A stretch of DNA of 64,000 nt from Cyanobium sp. AMD-g (lineage in GTDB: Bacteria; Cyanobacteriota; Cyanobacteriia; PCC-6307; Cyanobiaceae), in NCBI RefSeq assembly GCF_024346395.1, contig NZ_JAGQCW010000003.1, forward strand, positions 62,001 to 126,000. The letters are read 5' to 3'. Positions within the stretch are counted from its first letter, which is position 1; each line of letters opens with the position of its first letter. Of this stretch, positions 8,952 through 17,875 are shown piece after piece. The position numbers were made by a program, and so were the translations under genes. The notes beneath the pieces were generated by a model. That model did no database searches. It was not told where the DNA came from and saw only the letters and a program-made list of their open reading frames with translations.

Positions 8952-11046
8952 TGGCCTCCAGGGCGATGGCGGCGATGGCCTGGTCGCTCGCCTTGGGCAG
9001 CTGCACGTAACGGCCGCCGGCCGCCTCGGCCAGCTCCTTGCCCATGCCGCTGCCGATGAACTTGCGTTCGGTGTCGATCACCAGCAGCCGCAGCCCCAGG
9101 CTGCGGTAGCGGCCGGCCACCTGCCGCAGCTCCTCCTTGAGATCCACCGCTTCCTCCCCCTCCAGTGGCGGTTGGCCCAGGGAGCGGCTCAGGGGCACGT
9201 TGCCCCGTCCATCGGTGATGGCCACCACCACCACCTGGCCCAGGTCGCCGGTGGCCAGGGCGTTCGCCCCCACCCGGGCCGCCTGGGCCAGGCCGTGGGC
9301 CAGGGGTGAGCCGCCGCCGCAGGGCATCGACTCCAGCCGCCGGCGGGCGGCGGTGATCGAGCGGGTGGGCGGCAGCAGCACCTCGGCCTGTTCGCCGCGG
9401 AAGGTGATCAGGGCCACCTCATCGCGGTTCTCGTAGGCCTCGGTGAGCAGGCGGATCACGGCCCCCTTGGCGCTCTGCATGCGGTTCAGGGCCATCGAGC
9501 CGCTGGCATCCACCAGGAAGATCACCAGGGCCCCGGCCTTGCGCTGCAGCTGCTTGGCCCGCAGGTCCCCCTCCTCCACGATCACCTTGCGGTGCGGCTC
9601 CCGGGCGCGGCGGGCCTTCTGGTAGGGCGCGGCGGCCCGAAGGGTGGCGTCGATGGCGATGCGGCGCACGGGGCCCCGGGGCAGCATCGGCTTCACGTAA
9701 CGGCCGCGGCTGTCGCTGAACACGACGGCTCGGCTGCCGCTGCCGCCGCTCTTGGCCTTCGCCGAAGCGAACACCAGAAGATCGGGATCGATGGCGGTGG
9801 CCTCCGGATCGAGAAGAAACTCCTCCGGGATCTGTGGTGGGGCCTGGTCCTGGGGGTTGTCGTCCTGGTCGTCGTCGGGCTCATCCGGCTCGTCGCTTTC
9901 CGGCTCCTCCTGGGGCGGCTCGGGCTCCTCGGGGGGCTGCTCCCCCTGCGGCGGCGGTGGCGGCGGCGGCTCCATCGGCTGGTCGGGGTCCTGGGGGGGC
10001 AGTTGCAGGGCCCGCGGGGCGATCACCAGCCGCACCGCCACCTGCAGATCGTCCGCCTCCACCCGGTCGCGGCCGGAGAGGGCCGCATGGGCCCGGGCCA
10101 CCCGCACCGCGTAGAGCTCGGCCCGGTGCCCCTCCACACCCCCGCGGATCGCTTCGGTGACCAGGTAGCGGATCTGCTCCCGGTCGATGGCCACGTCCGG
10201 CAGCCATTGGCGGGCCAGCAGCAGCTGGGTGGCCAGGGCTTCGGTTTCCTCCTGAAAGCGGGCGCCGAAGGCGGCGCTGGAGGCGCCGTGATCGAGGGCC
10301 GAGCGGGTGATCGCCACCCGCTGGTCGGTGTCGAGCAGCTGGTTGGCCGACAGGGCGATGGCGAAGCGATCCAGCAGGTGGTCGCGCACCGCCCCCTCCT
10401 CCGGGTTGTAGGTGGCGATCAGCAGGCAGCGGCAGGGGTGGGACAGGCTCAGGCCTTCCCGCTCGATGCGGTTCTCGCCGGAGCCCACCGCCGCCAGCAG
10501 CAGGTTGGTGATGCCGTCGTCCAGCAGGTTGAGTTCATCGACGTAGAGCACCCCCCGGTGGGCCTCCGCCAGCAGCCCCGGCTGGAACACTGCGGCGCCC
10601 GCGTTCAGGGAGGCGGTCACGTCCACCGAGCCGATCAGCCGGTCCTCGGTGACCCCCAGGGGCACCTGGATGAAGGGGGCCGGAATCACCCGGGTGGGCA
10701 GCAAAGCAGCCGGATCGGCGCCGCTGGCATCGCCGCCCAGTTCGGTGATGCGGCGTCGGGTGGCCGCGTCCCATTCATCGGGCCGGCTGGGATCGGCCTG
10801 GAGCAGTCCCGGGCCGTCCGCCAGGTCGATCACATCGATCGGCGGCAGCAGGGCATGGAGACCCCGGGCCAGCACGGACTTGCCGGTGCCCCGTCCGCCG
10901 GCGATCACCACGCCGCCCAGGCCGGGATCCACCGCCGCCAGCAGCAGCGCCAGCTTGAGGGTGCCGTGGCCGGTGATCGCGGCCAGCGGAAAGCTGCCGG
11001 TGGGCGCGGCACCGGCGGGCGCGGCAGGGGACCCGCTGACGACCAT
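8938..11046 (-). CDS. chlD: Magnesium chelatase subunit D
   Basis: ChlD pairs with ChlI in the AAA+ motor that, with ChlH, inserts Mg into protoporphyrin IX for chlorophyll synthesis. The 702-residue protein shows an N-terminal AAA+ domain ([39 protein letters not shown]), a Pro-rich then acidic linker at about 9850-9990, and a C-terminal integrin I domain with the MIDAS sequence [12 protein letters not shown]. The frame stays open to 11535, but the ATG at 11046 fits the family start and leaves 84 bp to the divergent folK. The AAA+ and I-domain architecture makes the call secure. Confidence 0.93.
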   Translation of the reverse strand: MVVSGSPAAPAGAAPTGSFPLAAITGHGTLKLALLLAAVDPGLGGVVIAGGRGTGKSVLARGLHALLPPIDVIDLADGPGLLQADPSRPDEWDAATRRRITELGGDASGADPAALLPTRVIPAPFIQVPLGVTEDRLIGSVDVTASLNAGAAVFQPGLLAEAHRGVLYVDELNLLDDGITNLLLAAVGSGENRIEREGLSLSHPCRCLLIATYNPEEGAVRDHLLDRFAIALSANQLLDTDQRVAITRSALDHGASSAAFGARFQEETEALATQLLLARQWLPDVAIDREQIRYLVTEAIRGGVEGHRAELYAVRVARAHAALSGRDRVEADDLQVAVRLVIAPRALQLPPQDPDQPMEPPPPPPPQGEQPPEEPEPPQEEPESDEPDEPDDDQDDNPQDQAPPQIPEEFLLDPEATAIDPDLLVFASAKAKSGGSGSRAVVFSDSRGRYVKPMLPRGPVRRIAIDATLRAAAPYQKARRAREPHRKVIVEEGDLRAKQLQRKAGALVIFLVDASGSMALNRMQSAKGAVIRLLTEAYENRDEVALITFRGEQAEVLLPPTRSITAARRRLESMPCGGGSPLAHGLAQAARVGANALATGDLGQVVVVAITDGRGNVPLSRSLGQPPLEGEEAVDLKEELRQVAGRYRSLGLRLLVIDTERKFIGSGMGKELAEAAGGRYVQLPKASDQAIAAIALEAINGF

Positions 11047-11130
11047 GGGGCAGTGGCTGGGTGGGGGTCGGGGCAGTCTGGCGGAAGGGCGGCAGCGATA
11101 CCCTGCCCGCCAGGCCCTGGCCGGACCCCG

Positions 11131-11724
11131 ATGCACTTCCGCCCCTGCTCCAGCCTGGCCATCGCCCTGGGGGCCAATCTGGGCGATCCGGCCGCCAGCT
11201 TCGCGGCGGTGCGGCCCCTGCTGGCGGCAGCGCTGGAGGCCTGGGCCGGAGCTCCGCTGCAGCTGAGCTGGTCGCCCCGGTTCCGCACGGCGCCGGTGGG
11301 CGGGCCGCCGGGGCAACCCCCCTATCTCAATGCCGTCCTGTTGGGGCGGCCTGGGGCCGGTGCCGAGTTGGACGCGTCCTGGCCCGATCCGGCGGTGCTG
11401 CTGGGGCGCATGCAGGAGCTCGAAGCCCGGTTCGGCCGCGAGCGTCGCGAGCACTGGGGGCCCCGTCGCCTCGACCTCGATCTGCTCTGGTGCGGCGCCA
11501 CCGCCTGCTGCCGCCCTGAGCTGGTGTTGCCCCATCCGCGCCTGCGGGAGCGCGCCTTCGTGCTCGCCCCACTGGCGACCATCGATCCGGACCAGCTGCT
11601 GCCCGCAGCGGCCTCCGGCCTGCCCGTTGCGGTCGCCGAGGCCCTGGCGTCCTTGCCGCTGGTACCTGGGGAGCCGGAACCCCTGGCCCTGGCCGGCGAC
11701 CCGGGCTGGCCCGAGGGCCCCTGA
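11131..11724 (+). CDS. folK: 2-amino-4-hydroxy-6-hydroxymethyldihydropteridine pyrophosphokinase
   Basis: FolK transfers pyrophosphate from ATP to the pterin in folate synthesis. The 197-residue protein has the family opening [11 protein letters not shown], the middle PYLNAVLLG strand, the active-site [18 protein letters not shown] block with its DLDLL metal site, and [16 protein letters not shown]. It is somewhat longer than the 160-residue enterobacterial form. It starts 84 bp from the divergent chlD start and is followed by a Nudix hydrolase and a photolyase on the same strand. Confidence 0.9.
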   Translation: MHFRPCSSLAIALGANLGDPAASFAAVRPLLAAALEAWAGAPLQLSWSPRFRTAPVGGPPGQPPYLNAVLLGRPGAGAELDASWPDPAVLLGRMQELEARFGRERREHWGPRRLDLDLLWCGATACCRPELVLPHPRLRERAFVLAPLATIDPDQLLPAAASGLPVAVAEALASLPLVPGEPEPLALAGDPGWPEGP

Positions 11725-11765
11725 ACCGCGACCCCTGGCCCCCGCCCGTCACACTGGGGGCCCCA

Positions 11766-12338
11766 ATGGCCCGCCCCATGGCTCCCCTGCCGCCCCCCGA
11801 GCCCAGCACCCACCTGGAGACCACCGCCTCCCTGGAGGCCCGCAAGGTGCGTTTTGAGCTCAACCGGGTGGTGCTGCCGATCGGCATCGAGGGCACCTAC
11901 GGCGTGATCCGCCATCCGGGCGCCTCCCTGGCGGTGCCGGTGCTCGAGGACGGCCGGGTGGTGATCCTGCGCCAGTACCGCTTCGCCGTGGCCGGCCGGC
12001 TGCTGGAGTTCCCGGCCGGCACCCTGGAGGAGGGGGAGGAGCCCCTGGGCTCGATGCGGCGGGAGCTGGAGGAGGAGACCGGCTACAGCGCCAGCCGCTG
12101 GGATGACCTGGGGGCCATGCACCCCTGTCCCGGCTACTCCGACGAGGTGATCCACCTCTTCCTGGCCCGCGACCTCACCCTGCTGCAGGACCGTCCCCCC
12201 GGCGATGACGACGAGGACATGGAGGTGCTGCTGCTGGAGCCGGCCCAACTGGATGCATTCCTGTCCAGTGGCGATGAGGCCCTGGACGGCAAGACCGTGA
12301 CCGCCTGGTACCGCGCCCGTCAGCTGCTCGGATTCTGA
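11766..12338 (+). CDS. Nudix hydrolase (ADP-ribose pyrophosphatase type)
   Basis: The 190-residue protein carries the Nudix box as GTLEEGEEPLGSMRRELEEE followed by TGY, which fits G-x5-E-x7-R-E-x2-E-E-x-G. The upstream VILRQYRFAVAGRLLEFPAG and the downstream PCPGYSDE are typical of the NudF/ADP-ribose pyrophosphatase group, so hydrolysis of ADP-ribose or a similar nucleotide sugar is likely. It lies 41 bp after folK, and its TGA shares one base with the photolyase ATG (TGATG), suggesting translational coupling. Confidence 0.85.
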   Translation: MARPMAPLPPPEPSTHLETTASLEARKVRFELNRVVLPIGIEGTYGVIRHPGASLAVPVLEDGRVVILRQYRFAVAGRLLEFPAGTLEEGEEPLGSMRRELEEETGYSASRWDDLGAMHPCPGYSDEVIHLFLARDLTLLQDRPPGDDDEDMEVLLLEPAQLDAFLSSGDEALDGKTVTAWYRARQLLGF

Positions 12339-13819
12339 TGGCCCCGGAGCGCTGGCTGTTCTGGCATCGCCGCGACCTGCGCCTGGCTGACAACCTGGGA
12401 CTGGCCGCAGCGGCGGCCGCCACCCCGGCGGTCACCGGCCTCTATGTGCTCGATCCGGCGATCCTCTCAGACCCGCTGATGGCGCCCGCCCGGGTCTGGT
12501 TTCTGTGCCAGAGCCTGCGGGAACTGGCAGAGCGCTGGCGGGCGGCCGGCAGCCGTCTGCTGATCCTGCGGGGCGAGCCGGCTGCCCTGGTGCCCCGGGC
12601 GGCCCGGGCGGCGGGGGCCGCTGTGGTGGCCTGGAACCGGGAGGTGGAGCCCGACGGCCGCGAGCGCGACCGCCAGGTGGCGGCCGCGCTGCAGGGCCAG
12701 GGCACCCGGGTGCTGGTGGACTGGGACCAGCTGCTGGTGGCCCCGGAGGCGATCCGCACCGGAGCCGGGGAGCCGTACCGGGTCTATGGGCCGTTCCTGC
12801 GCAACTGGCGCGCCCAGGTGGAGGGGCGCGCCGACAGCCTGGAGCCGGTGGCTGCTCCCAGCGGCCTGCTGGATCTCGATCCCGCCGCCTTGCCGGCGGA
12901 GATCGCCCCCCTCTGGGACGCCCTGCCCAGGCTGGAAGCGCCGCCCACGGCCGAGGAGCTGGGGTTCCGTTTCGCCGGTGCCGACCTCTGCCCCTGCCGT
13001 CCCGGCGAGGCGGCCGCCCTGGCCCAGCTGCAGGCCTTCGCCGACGGCGGGGTGAATGGAGGTCCGCTGGCTGCCTACGAGCCGGGCCGGAATTTCCCTG
13101 GCGAGGCCGGCACCTCCGGGCTGTCCGCCGCCCTCAGTTTCGGCAGCCTCAGCCCCCGCCAGGCCTGGGCCGCCGCCCAGGGGGCCCGGGCCCTTGCCCG
13201 CAGTGAGGAGGCCCTTGGCTCCATCGGTGTCTGGGAACAGGAGCTGGCCTGGCGGGAGTTCTACCAGCAGGCCCTGTTCCATTTCCCCGAGCTGGCCGAT
13301 GGTCCCTACCGGTCGCAGTGGCGCCACTTCCCCTGGGATAACGATCCGGCGCGCTTCCAGGCTTGGTGCCAGGGGCTGACCGGCGTGCCGATCGTGGACG
13401 CGGCGATGCGCCAGCTCGAGGCCAGCGGCTGGATGCACAACCGCTGCCGCATGGTGGTGGCGTCCTTTCTGGTCAAGGATCTGATCGTGGACTGGCGCTG
13501 GGGCGAGCGCGCCTTCATGGAACGGCTGGTGGATGGCGACCTGGCGGCCAACAACGGCGGCTGGCAGTGGAGCGCCAGCAGCGGCATGGATCCCAAGCCG
13601 CTGCGCATCTTCAACCCCTTCACGCAGGCGAGCAAGTTCGATCCCGAGGCCACTTACATCCGCCGCTGGCTGCCGGAACTGGCCCATGTGGCCACCGCCG
13701 ACCTGATCAGCGGTGACATCGCGCCGCTGGAACGGCGTGGTTACCCCGCGCCGATCGTCAGCCACAAGGTCCAGCAGGCCCGCTTCAAGGCCCTGCATGC
13801 CGCCCTGCCCCGGGGCTAG
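12338..13819 (+). CDS. phr: Deoxyribodipyrimidine photolyase (class I)
   Basis: The enzyme uses light to split cyclobutane pyrimidine dimers. The 493-residue protein starts with LFWHRRDLRLADNLGL, the antenna-domain opening. FAD-domain motifs follow: AWREFYQQALFHFPEL, VPIVDAAMRQLEASGWMHN with NRCRMVVASFLVKDL, and GGWQWSASSGMDPKPLRIFN. These match the CPD photolyases of cyanobacteria, which use 8-HDF as antenna. Its ATG overlaps the Nudix stop. It ends 12 bp before the convergent aminotransferase gene. A cryptochrome role cannot be excluded from sequence alone. Confidence 0.92.
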   Translation: MAPERWLFWHRRDLRLADNLGLAAAAAATPAVTGLYVLDPAILSDPLMAPARVWFLCQSLRELAERWRAAGSRLLILRGEPAALVPRAARAAGAAVVAWNREVEPDGRERDRQVAAALQGQGTRVLVDWDQLLVAPEAIRTGAGEPYRVYGPFLRNWRAQVEGRADSLEPVAAPSGLLDLDPAALPAEIAPLWDALPRLEAPPTAEELGFRFAGADLCPCRPGEAAALAQLQAFADGGVNGGPLAAYEPGRNFPGEAGTSGLSAALSFGSLSPRQAWAAAQGARALARSEEALGSIGVWEQELAWREFYQQALFHFPELADGPYRSQWRHFPWDNDPARFQAWCQGLTGVPIVDAAMRQLEASGWMHNRCRMVVASFLVKDLIVDWRWGERAFMERLVDGDLAANNGGWQWSASSGMDPKPLRIFNPFTQASKFDPEATYIRRWLPELAHVATADLISGDIAPLERRGYPAPIVSHKVQQARFKALHAALPRG

Positions 13820-13831
13820 GCGGCCAGGCTT

Positions 13832-15034
13832 TCAGGCGACGACCGCTGCGGCCCCCACCAGGCTGCGCACCGCGGCGATGACGCTGTCCTGTTGCTCGAC
13901 GCTGAGTTCCGGGAAGATCGGCAGGCTGAGCACCTCGGCGCAGAGCCGCTCGGTGATCGGCAGGCTGCCGGCGGGGTAGCCCAGGGAGGCGTAGGCCGGC
14001 TGCCGGTGGATGGGAATCGGGTAGTAGATGATCGTCGTCACCCCGGCCTCCTGCAGCTGCTGCTTGAGCCAGTCGCGGCAGCAGGCCTCCGGCAGGCCGT
14101 AGCTGGCGCTGTCGGCGGCGGGGGTGCAGCGCCCACCGCAGGCGATCGTGGCCGCCGGGCAGTGGGGCACCCGCACCACGAACTGGTTCCAGCTGTGGCC
14201 CTCCGGTCCGGGGGCCGCGGGCAGCAGGCCCGGCAAGCCGGCCAGTTCCCGTTGATAGCGCTCGGCGATGGCCCGCCGCCGTTCCACCCAGCCGGCCAGA
14301 TGCGGCAGCTTCACCATCAGCACGGCGGCCTGCATGGCATCGAGGCGGCTGTTGTAGCCGAGGTCGGTGTGCAGATAGCGGCGGGGCATGCCATGCACCG
14401 CCAGCTCGCGGATCCGCTGGGCCAGCTCCGGGTCGCGGCAGACCACCATGCCGCCGTCGCCGGCGGCCCCGAGGTTCTTGGTGGGGAAGAAGCTGAAGCA
14501 GCCGGCGTCGCCCCAGCCGCCGACCGGCCGCCCGGCCCAGCTGGCGCCGCTGGCCTGGGCGCAGTCCTCGATCACCCGCAGGTCGTGGGCGGCGGCGATG
14601 GCCATGATCCGCTCCATGTCCACCGGCCGGCCGAACAGATGCACCGGCATCAGGGCCCGGGTGGCGGGGGTGATGGCGGCGCCGATCGCCTCCGGATCGA
14701 TCAGATAGGTGTCCGGATCCACGTCCACGAACACCGGCGTGGCGCCCACGGCGCTGATCGCTTCAGCCGTGGCGAAGAAGCTGAACGAACTGGTGATCAC
14801 CTCGTCACCGGCGCCGATGCCCAGGGCCCGCAGGGCCAGCACCAGGGCATCAGTGCCGCTGTTGCAGCCGATGGCGTGCGGGACGCTGCAGGCGTCGGCG
14901 AAGGCGGCCTCGAAGCCGCTGATGGTGGTCCCCCCGATGTACTGACCGCTGCGCAAGACCTCGAGGACGGCATGATCCAGCGCGTCTCCCAGCTGGTGCA
15001 GTTGCTCGCTGAGACTGAAGGGGGGCACTTGCAT
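13832..15034 (-). CDS. DegT/DnrJ/EryC1/StrS-family sugar aminotransferase
   Basis: These PLP enzymes transaminate keto-sugar nucleotides. Seen here: GCNSGTDALVLALRALGIG near the N-terminus, VIEDCAQASGASW for the cofactor aspartate, and CFSFFPTKNLGAAGDGG with the PLP lysine. TTIIYYPIPIHRQPAY lies near the C-terminus. The ATG at 15034 (MQVPPFSLSEQ) fits the family better than 15067. Before the C-terminal region there is a Cys-rich insert (PHCPAATIACGGRC, then PEACCRDW) not typical of the family. It follows a thioredoxin-like gene by 41 bp on the same strand. It probably makes an amino sugar for surface glycans. Confidence 0.88.
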   Translation of the reverse strand: MQVPPFSLSEQLHQLGDALDHAVLEVLRSGQYIGGTTISGFEAAFADACSVPHAIGCNSGTDALVLALRALGIGAGDEVITSSFSFFATAEAISAVGATPVFVDVDPDTYLIDPEAIGAAITPATRALMPVHLFGRPVDMERIMAIAAAHDLRVIEDCAQASGASWAGRPVGGWGDAGCFSFFPTKNLGAAGDGGMVVCRDPELAQRIRELAVHGMPRRYLHTDLGYNSRLDAMQAAVLMVKLPHLAGWVERRRAIAERYQRELAGLPGLLPAAPGPEGHSWNQFVVRVPHCPAATIACGGRCTPAADSASYGLPEACCRDWLKQQLQEAGVTTIIYYPIPIHRQPAYASLGYPAGSLPITERLCAEVLSLPIFPELSVEQQDSVIAAVRSLVGAAAVVA

Positions 15035-15075
15035 GGCGGCAACATTAAACCTGCGGATCCGACCCATGCCGGGGT

Positions 15076-15639
15076 TCAGCTGTCATGCCATTTGATGTTG
15101 CAGCCGATGGCCGGCCGCTGCGGTTCCGGCACCGGTCGCCCCTCCAGCAGGGCCGCCAGGGCGGCCCGTAGATCCCTGCCATGGCAGGCGGTTCCGTCAC
15201 CGGGACGGCTGCCATCCAGTTGCCCTCGGTAGGCAAGCCGGTGCTCGGCATCGAAGAGGAAGGGGTCGGGGGTGCAGGCCGCCTGGAAGACCCTGGCCAC
15301 GTTCTGTTCGGGGTCCTGCAGGTAGGGAAAGGTCCAGTGACAGGCCTGGGCCTGGGCCGCCATCCCCGCCGGGCCGTCCTGGGGATGGCTGACGGTGCTG
15401 TTACTGCAGACGCCGATCAGGTTCGCCTGCCCACCCAGATCGTTCTGCAGCCGGGTGAGTTCCCCCTCCACATGCTTCACGAACGGGCAGTGGGGGCAGA
15501 GGAACAGCACCAGCACGGGCCTCCCAAGCAGGGCGGCGCTGTCGAAGGGGCCGCCCGTGACCGGCCGCAGCCCGGCCTGCATGGCGGCGACAGGCAACGG
15601 TGTGCCCAGGGGCAGCATGGAGGAGGTGGTGAGGACCAT
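15076..15639 (-). CDS. Thioredoxin-like / AhpC-TSA family protein
   Basis: The 187-residue protein has a thioredoxin fold. LVLFLCPHCPFVKHVEGEL carries a CxxC pair in the usual active-site place, followed by a QNDLGGQANLIGVCSN strand, PYLQDPEQNVARVF, and a TPDPFLFDAEHRLAYRGQLD segment with the cis-proline. It ends with PAIGCNIKW, a tail seen in a bacterial group of redoxins of unknown partner. No signal peptide is visible, so it is cytoplasmic. It lies upstream of the aminotransferase on the same strand and is divergent from the lipoprotein gene. Peroxiredoxin activity is possible but unproven. Confidence 0.8.
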   Translation of the reverse strand: MVLTTSSMLPLGTPLPVAAMQAGLRPVTGGPFDSAALLGRPVLVLFLCPHCPFVKHVEGELTRLQNDLGGQANLIGVCSNSTVSHPQDGPAGMAAQAQACHWTFPYLQDPEQNVARVFQAACTPDPFLFDAEHRLAYRGQLDGSRPGDGTACHGRDLRAALAALLEGRPVPEPQRPAIGCNIKWHDS

Positions 15640-15714
15640 GGATCTGCCGCCCTTGCTGCAGAGCGGATGGGGAGGCCGGGTAAGGATCATCGTCGTCATT
15701 GCGTTGTCTCCGCT

Positions 15715-16308
15715 GTGCCGCCCCTCTGCCCGCTGGCACGCCGCCGGCTGGGAAGGTCCCTGCTGGGGTCGCCGCTGGTGGCGATCCTGCTGACCGGCTG
15801 CGTGCCGGCCGAACAGCGGCCCAGTGGCCGGGTGTACCCCCTGCCGCGGCACCAGCCCCACGACGGCCTGGCCGTGGTGACGCGACCCGGCGGCAAGGGC
15901 CTGCACATCTGGATCGAGACCGACACCAGCCGTCCCGGGGTGTGCCGGCCCCGCTGGCTCCCTGATGCTGCCCGGCTCCAGGGCGGTAACGGGCCGGATC
16001 CCACAAGCTTCGGGCTGGCCCCGAGGGAAGAATTCTTCCTGGCCCAGCAGCGGGGTTCGGTGCGGCTGGCCCTGCGGCGCCAGGCGGAGGGTCTCTGCCG
16101 CCAGCGGTCCCCCGACAGCCTCTTTGTCTGGGTGCCGCCGCCCCGCACCGCGGCGCAGCACAGGCCGCCCGTGCTGCCCCTGCTGGAGGAGCCCGAACTG
16201 CTCAGCGACCCTCGGGCGATCCGGCGGGCCGAAAAGCGGCTGCTGGGCCTGCCCCTCACCCCCGACGACCTGGAGGAACCGGAGGAGTCCCAGCCGGGAG
16301 GTTCCTGA
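15715..16308 (+). CDS. Hypothetical lipoprotein
   Basis: From a GTG at 15715 the frame encodes 197 residues starting MPPLCPLARRR, with a hydrophobic stretch and a lipobox ending in ILLTGC, so a lipidated envelope protein is likely. The mature part is Pro- and Arg-rich with three scattered cysteines and no domain I recognise. The frame is open far upstream, but that region overlaps the divergent thioredoxin-like gene on the other strand, and the lipobox position decides the start. It ends 4 bp before the convergent phosphopantetheinyl transferase gene. Confidence 0.55.
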   Translation: MPPLCPLARRRLGRSLLGSPLVAILLTGCVPAEQRPSGRVYPLPRHQPHDGLAVVTRPGGKGLHIWIETDTSRPGVCRPRWLPDAARLQGGNGPDPTSFGLAPREEFFLAQQRGSVRLALRRQAEGLCRQRSPDSLFVWVPPPRTAAQHRPPVLPLLEEPELLSDPRAIRRAEKRLLGLPLTPDDLEEPEESQPGGS

Positions 16309-16312
16309 CGCT

Positions 16313-17041
16313 TCAGGCCAGGGCCGCGGCGCCCACGTACCCCTCCGGCAGCAACACGGGCCAGTGATCCGGGCCCTCCCGGGCCCGCCCGTCGGTGCGC
16401 GCCCCTGCGAACAGGCCCAGCCCCCTGGCCTTGAGGCCCGCCTCCAGCCGGCACCAGGCGGCGAGAAAGGCGTCGCCGCGCCGCTCCTCGGGCAGGGCCA
16501 GGATGGCTTCCACGGCGCCAGGCGGCAGACAGCGCCTGGCGATCCCCTGCCACTCCGGCAGCGGCCGTCGCTGCTCCAGATCCACCCCCACCGGCCGCAG
16601 CGGGTGAAACCCCAGCAGGATCAGATCCCCCGAATGGGACACGTTGAACTGGGGGGGCAGCCCTTCCCTCCCCGGCCCTGCGGCCTGCTGGGGGAACAGC
16701 TCGGGCTTGCCATGGGGCCCCGCCCCCAGCACCAGGCCGGCGGGATCGCACCCCAGCCAGCAGCCCAGGATCTGCCGCAGCGCCCCTCGCGCGAGCAGGA
16801 ACCGCTGGCCATCCTCCTGGCGCCGCAGCAGACGCAGGCGTTGCCGTTCGCCTGGATCCAGCAGATCCCCCAGGGGCCCGACCAACGCCTGGAGCTGCGG
16901 CTCGCGTTGATCAAGCAGCAGCAGCAGGGGGGCAGCGTCAGGTCCGGGGGAGGGCCAGGGTGGCCGCTCCAGGCTGCCGCCAGGGTCAGGCCAGGCCGCC
17001 GGAGCGATCGCCGCGTGTACGGGAGAATCGGCGCATTGCAT
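16313..17041 (-). CDS. 4'-phosphopantetheinyl transferase (Sfp/HetI family)
   Basis: This family moves phosphopantetheine from CoA to a carrier protein. Motifs seen: ARGALRQIL with a following GKPEL, NVSHSGDLILLGF, GVDLEQRRPLPEW (the Mg-binding GVDxE) and FLAAWCRLEAGLKARG. The last corresponds to W-x-x-K-E-A, but the lysine position reads Leu. The ATG at 17041 gives 242 residues, the normal Sfp size; the frame extends to 17185 only through low-complexity sequence across the fabI start. It is divergent from fabI, 28 bp apart, so acyl carrier protein activation near a fatty acid gene makes sense. Confidence 0.85.
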   Translation of the reverse strand: MQCADSPVHAAIAPAAWPDPGGSLERPPWPSPGPDAAPLLLLLDQREPQLQALVGPLGDLLDPGERQRLRLLRRQEDGQRFLLARGALRQILGCWLGCDPAGLVLGAGPHGKPELFPQQAAGPGREGLPPQFNVSHSGDLILLGFHPLRPVGVDLEQRRPLPEWQGIARRCLPPGAVEAILALPEERRGDAFLAAWCRLEAGLKARGLGLFAGARTDGRAREGPDHWPVLLPEGYVGAAALA

Positions 17042-17069
17042 CCCTTCGCCCTCCGGCGCCCTGCTCCCC

Positions 17070-17852
17070 ATGCTCCTTGATCTGCGCGGCAAGAAGGCCC
17101 TCGTCACCGGCATCGCCAACAACCGCTCGATCGCCTGGGGCATCGCCCAGCAGCTGGCCGCGGCGGGCTGCGAACTGGGCATCACCTACCTGCCAGACGA
17201 CCGGGGCCGTTTCGAGGGCAAGGTGCGCGAACTCACCGCGCCCCTGAACCCCACCCTGTTCGAGCCCCTGGACGTGCAGAACCCGGCCCAGATCGAGGCC
17301 CTGTTCCAGCGCATCGCCGAGCAGTGGGGCTCGCTGGATGTGCTGGTCCACTGCCTGGCCTTCGCCGGCAAGGACGAGCTGGTGGGGGATTTCAGCGCCA
17401 TCAGTCCAGAGGGCTTCGCCCGGGCGCTGGAGGTGAGCGCCTATTCCCTGGCGCCACTGTGCCGCCACGCCAAGCCCCTGTTCAGCCAGGGGGCCAGCGT
17501 CATCACCCTGAGCTACCTGGGCGCCGAGCGGGCGATCCCCAATTACAACGTCATGGGGGTGGCCAAGGCGGCCCTGGAGGCCTCGGTGCGCTATCTGGCG
17601 GCGGAGCTGGGCCCCGAGCAGCAGGTGCGGGTGAATGCCATCAGCGCCGGCCCGATCCGCACCCTGGCCAGCTCGGCGATCGGCGGCATCCTCGACATGA
17701 TCCATAACGTCGAGGCCAAGGCTCCGCTGCGCCGCACCGTCACCCAGGACGAGGTGGGCGCCACCGCCGCCTTCCTGGCCAGCCCCCTGGCCAGCGGCAT
17801 CACCGGCCAGGTGATCTACGTGGATGCTGGCTATTGCATCACGGGGATGTGA
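17070..17852 (+). CDS. fabI: Enoyl-[acyl-carrier-protein] reductase (NADH)
   Basis: FabI performs the last reduction of each fatty-acid elongation round. The 260-residue protein has the SDR-type cofactor site VTGIANNRSIAWGIA, the catalytic SYLGAERAIPNYNVMGVAKA (tyrosine and lysine seven residues apart, as in FabI), and the RVNAISAGPIRTLAS and GQVIYVDAGYCI segments. Length and motifs match the family. It is divergent from the phosphopantetheinyl transferase. A short inverted repeat, GTGATC-7 nt-GATCAC at 17849-17867, lies over its stop and may help end transcription. Confidence 0.95.
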   Translation: MLLDLRGKKALVTGIANNRSIAWGIAQQLAAAGCELGITYLPDDRGRFEGKVRELTAPLNPTLFEPLDVQNPAQIEALFQRIAEQWGSLDVLVHCLAFAGKDELVGDFSAISPEGFARALEVSAYSLAPLCRHAKPLFSQGASVITLSYLGAERAIPNYNVMGVAKAALEASVRYLAAELGPEQQVRVNAISAGPIRTLASSAIGGILDMIHNVEAKAPLRRTVTQDEVGATAAFLASPLASGITGQVIYVDAGYCITGM

Positions 17853-17875
17853 TCATCGAACGATCACTGAGATGC

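Noticed and set aside
9592-11130. Long plus-strand frame opposite chlD that runs into folK
   Set aside because: Only the part from 11131 is folK. The upstream part is a Gly/Arg/His-rich shadow of chlD.
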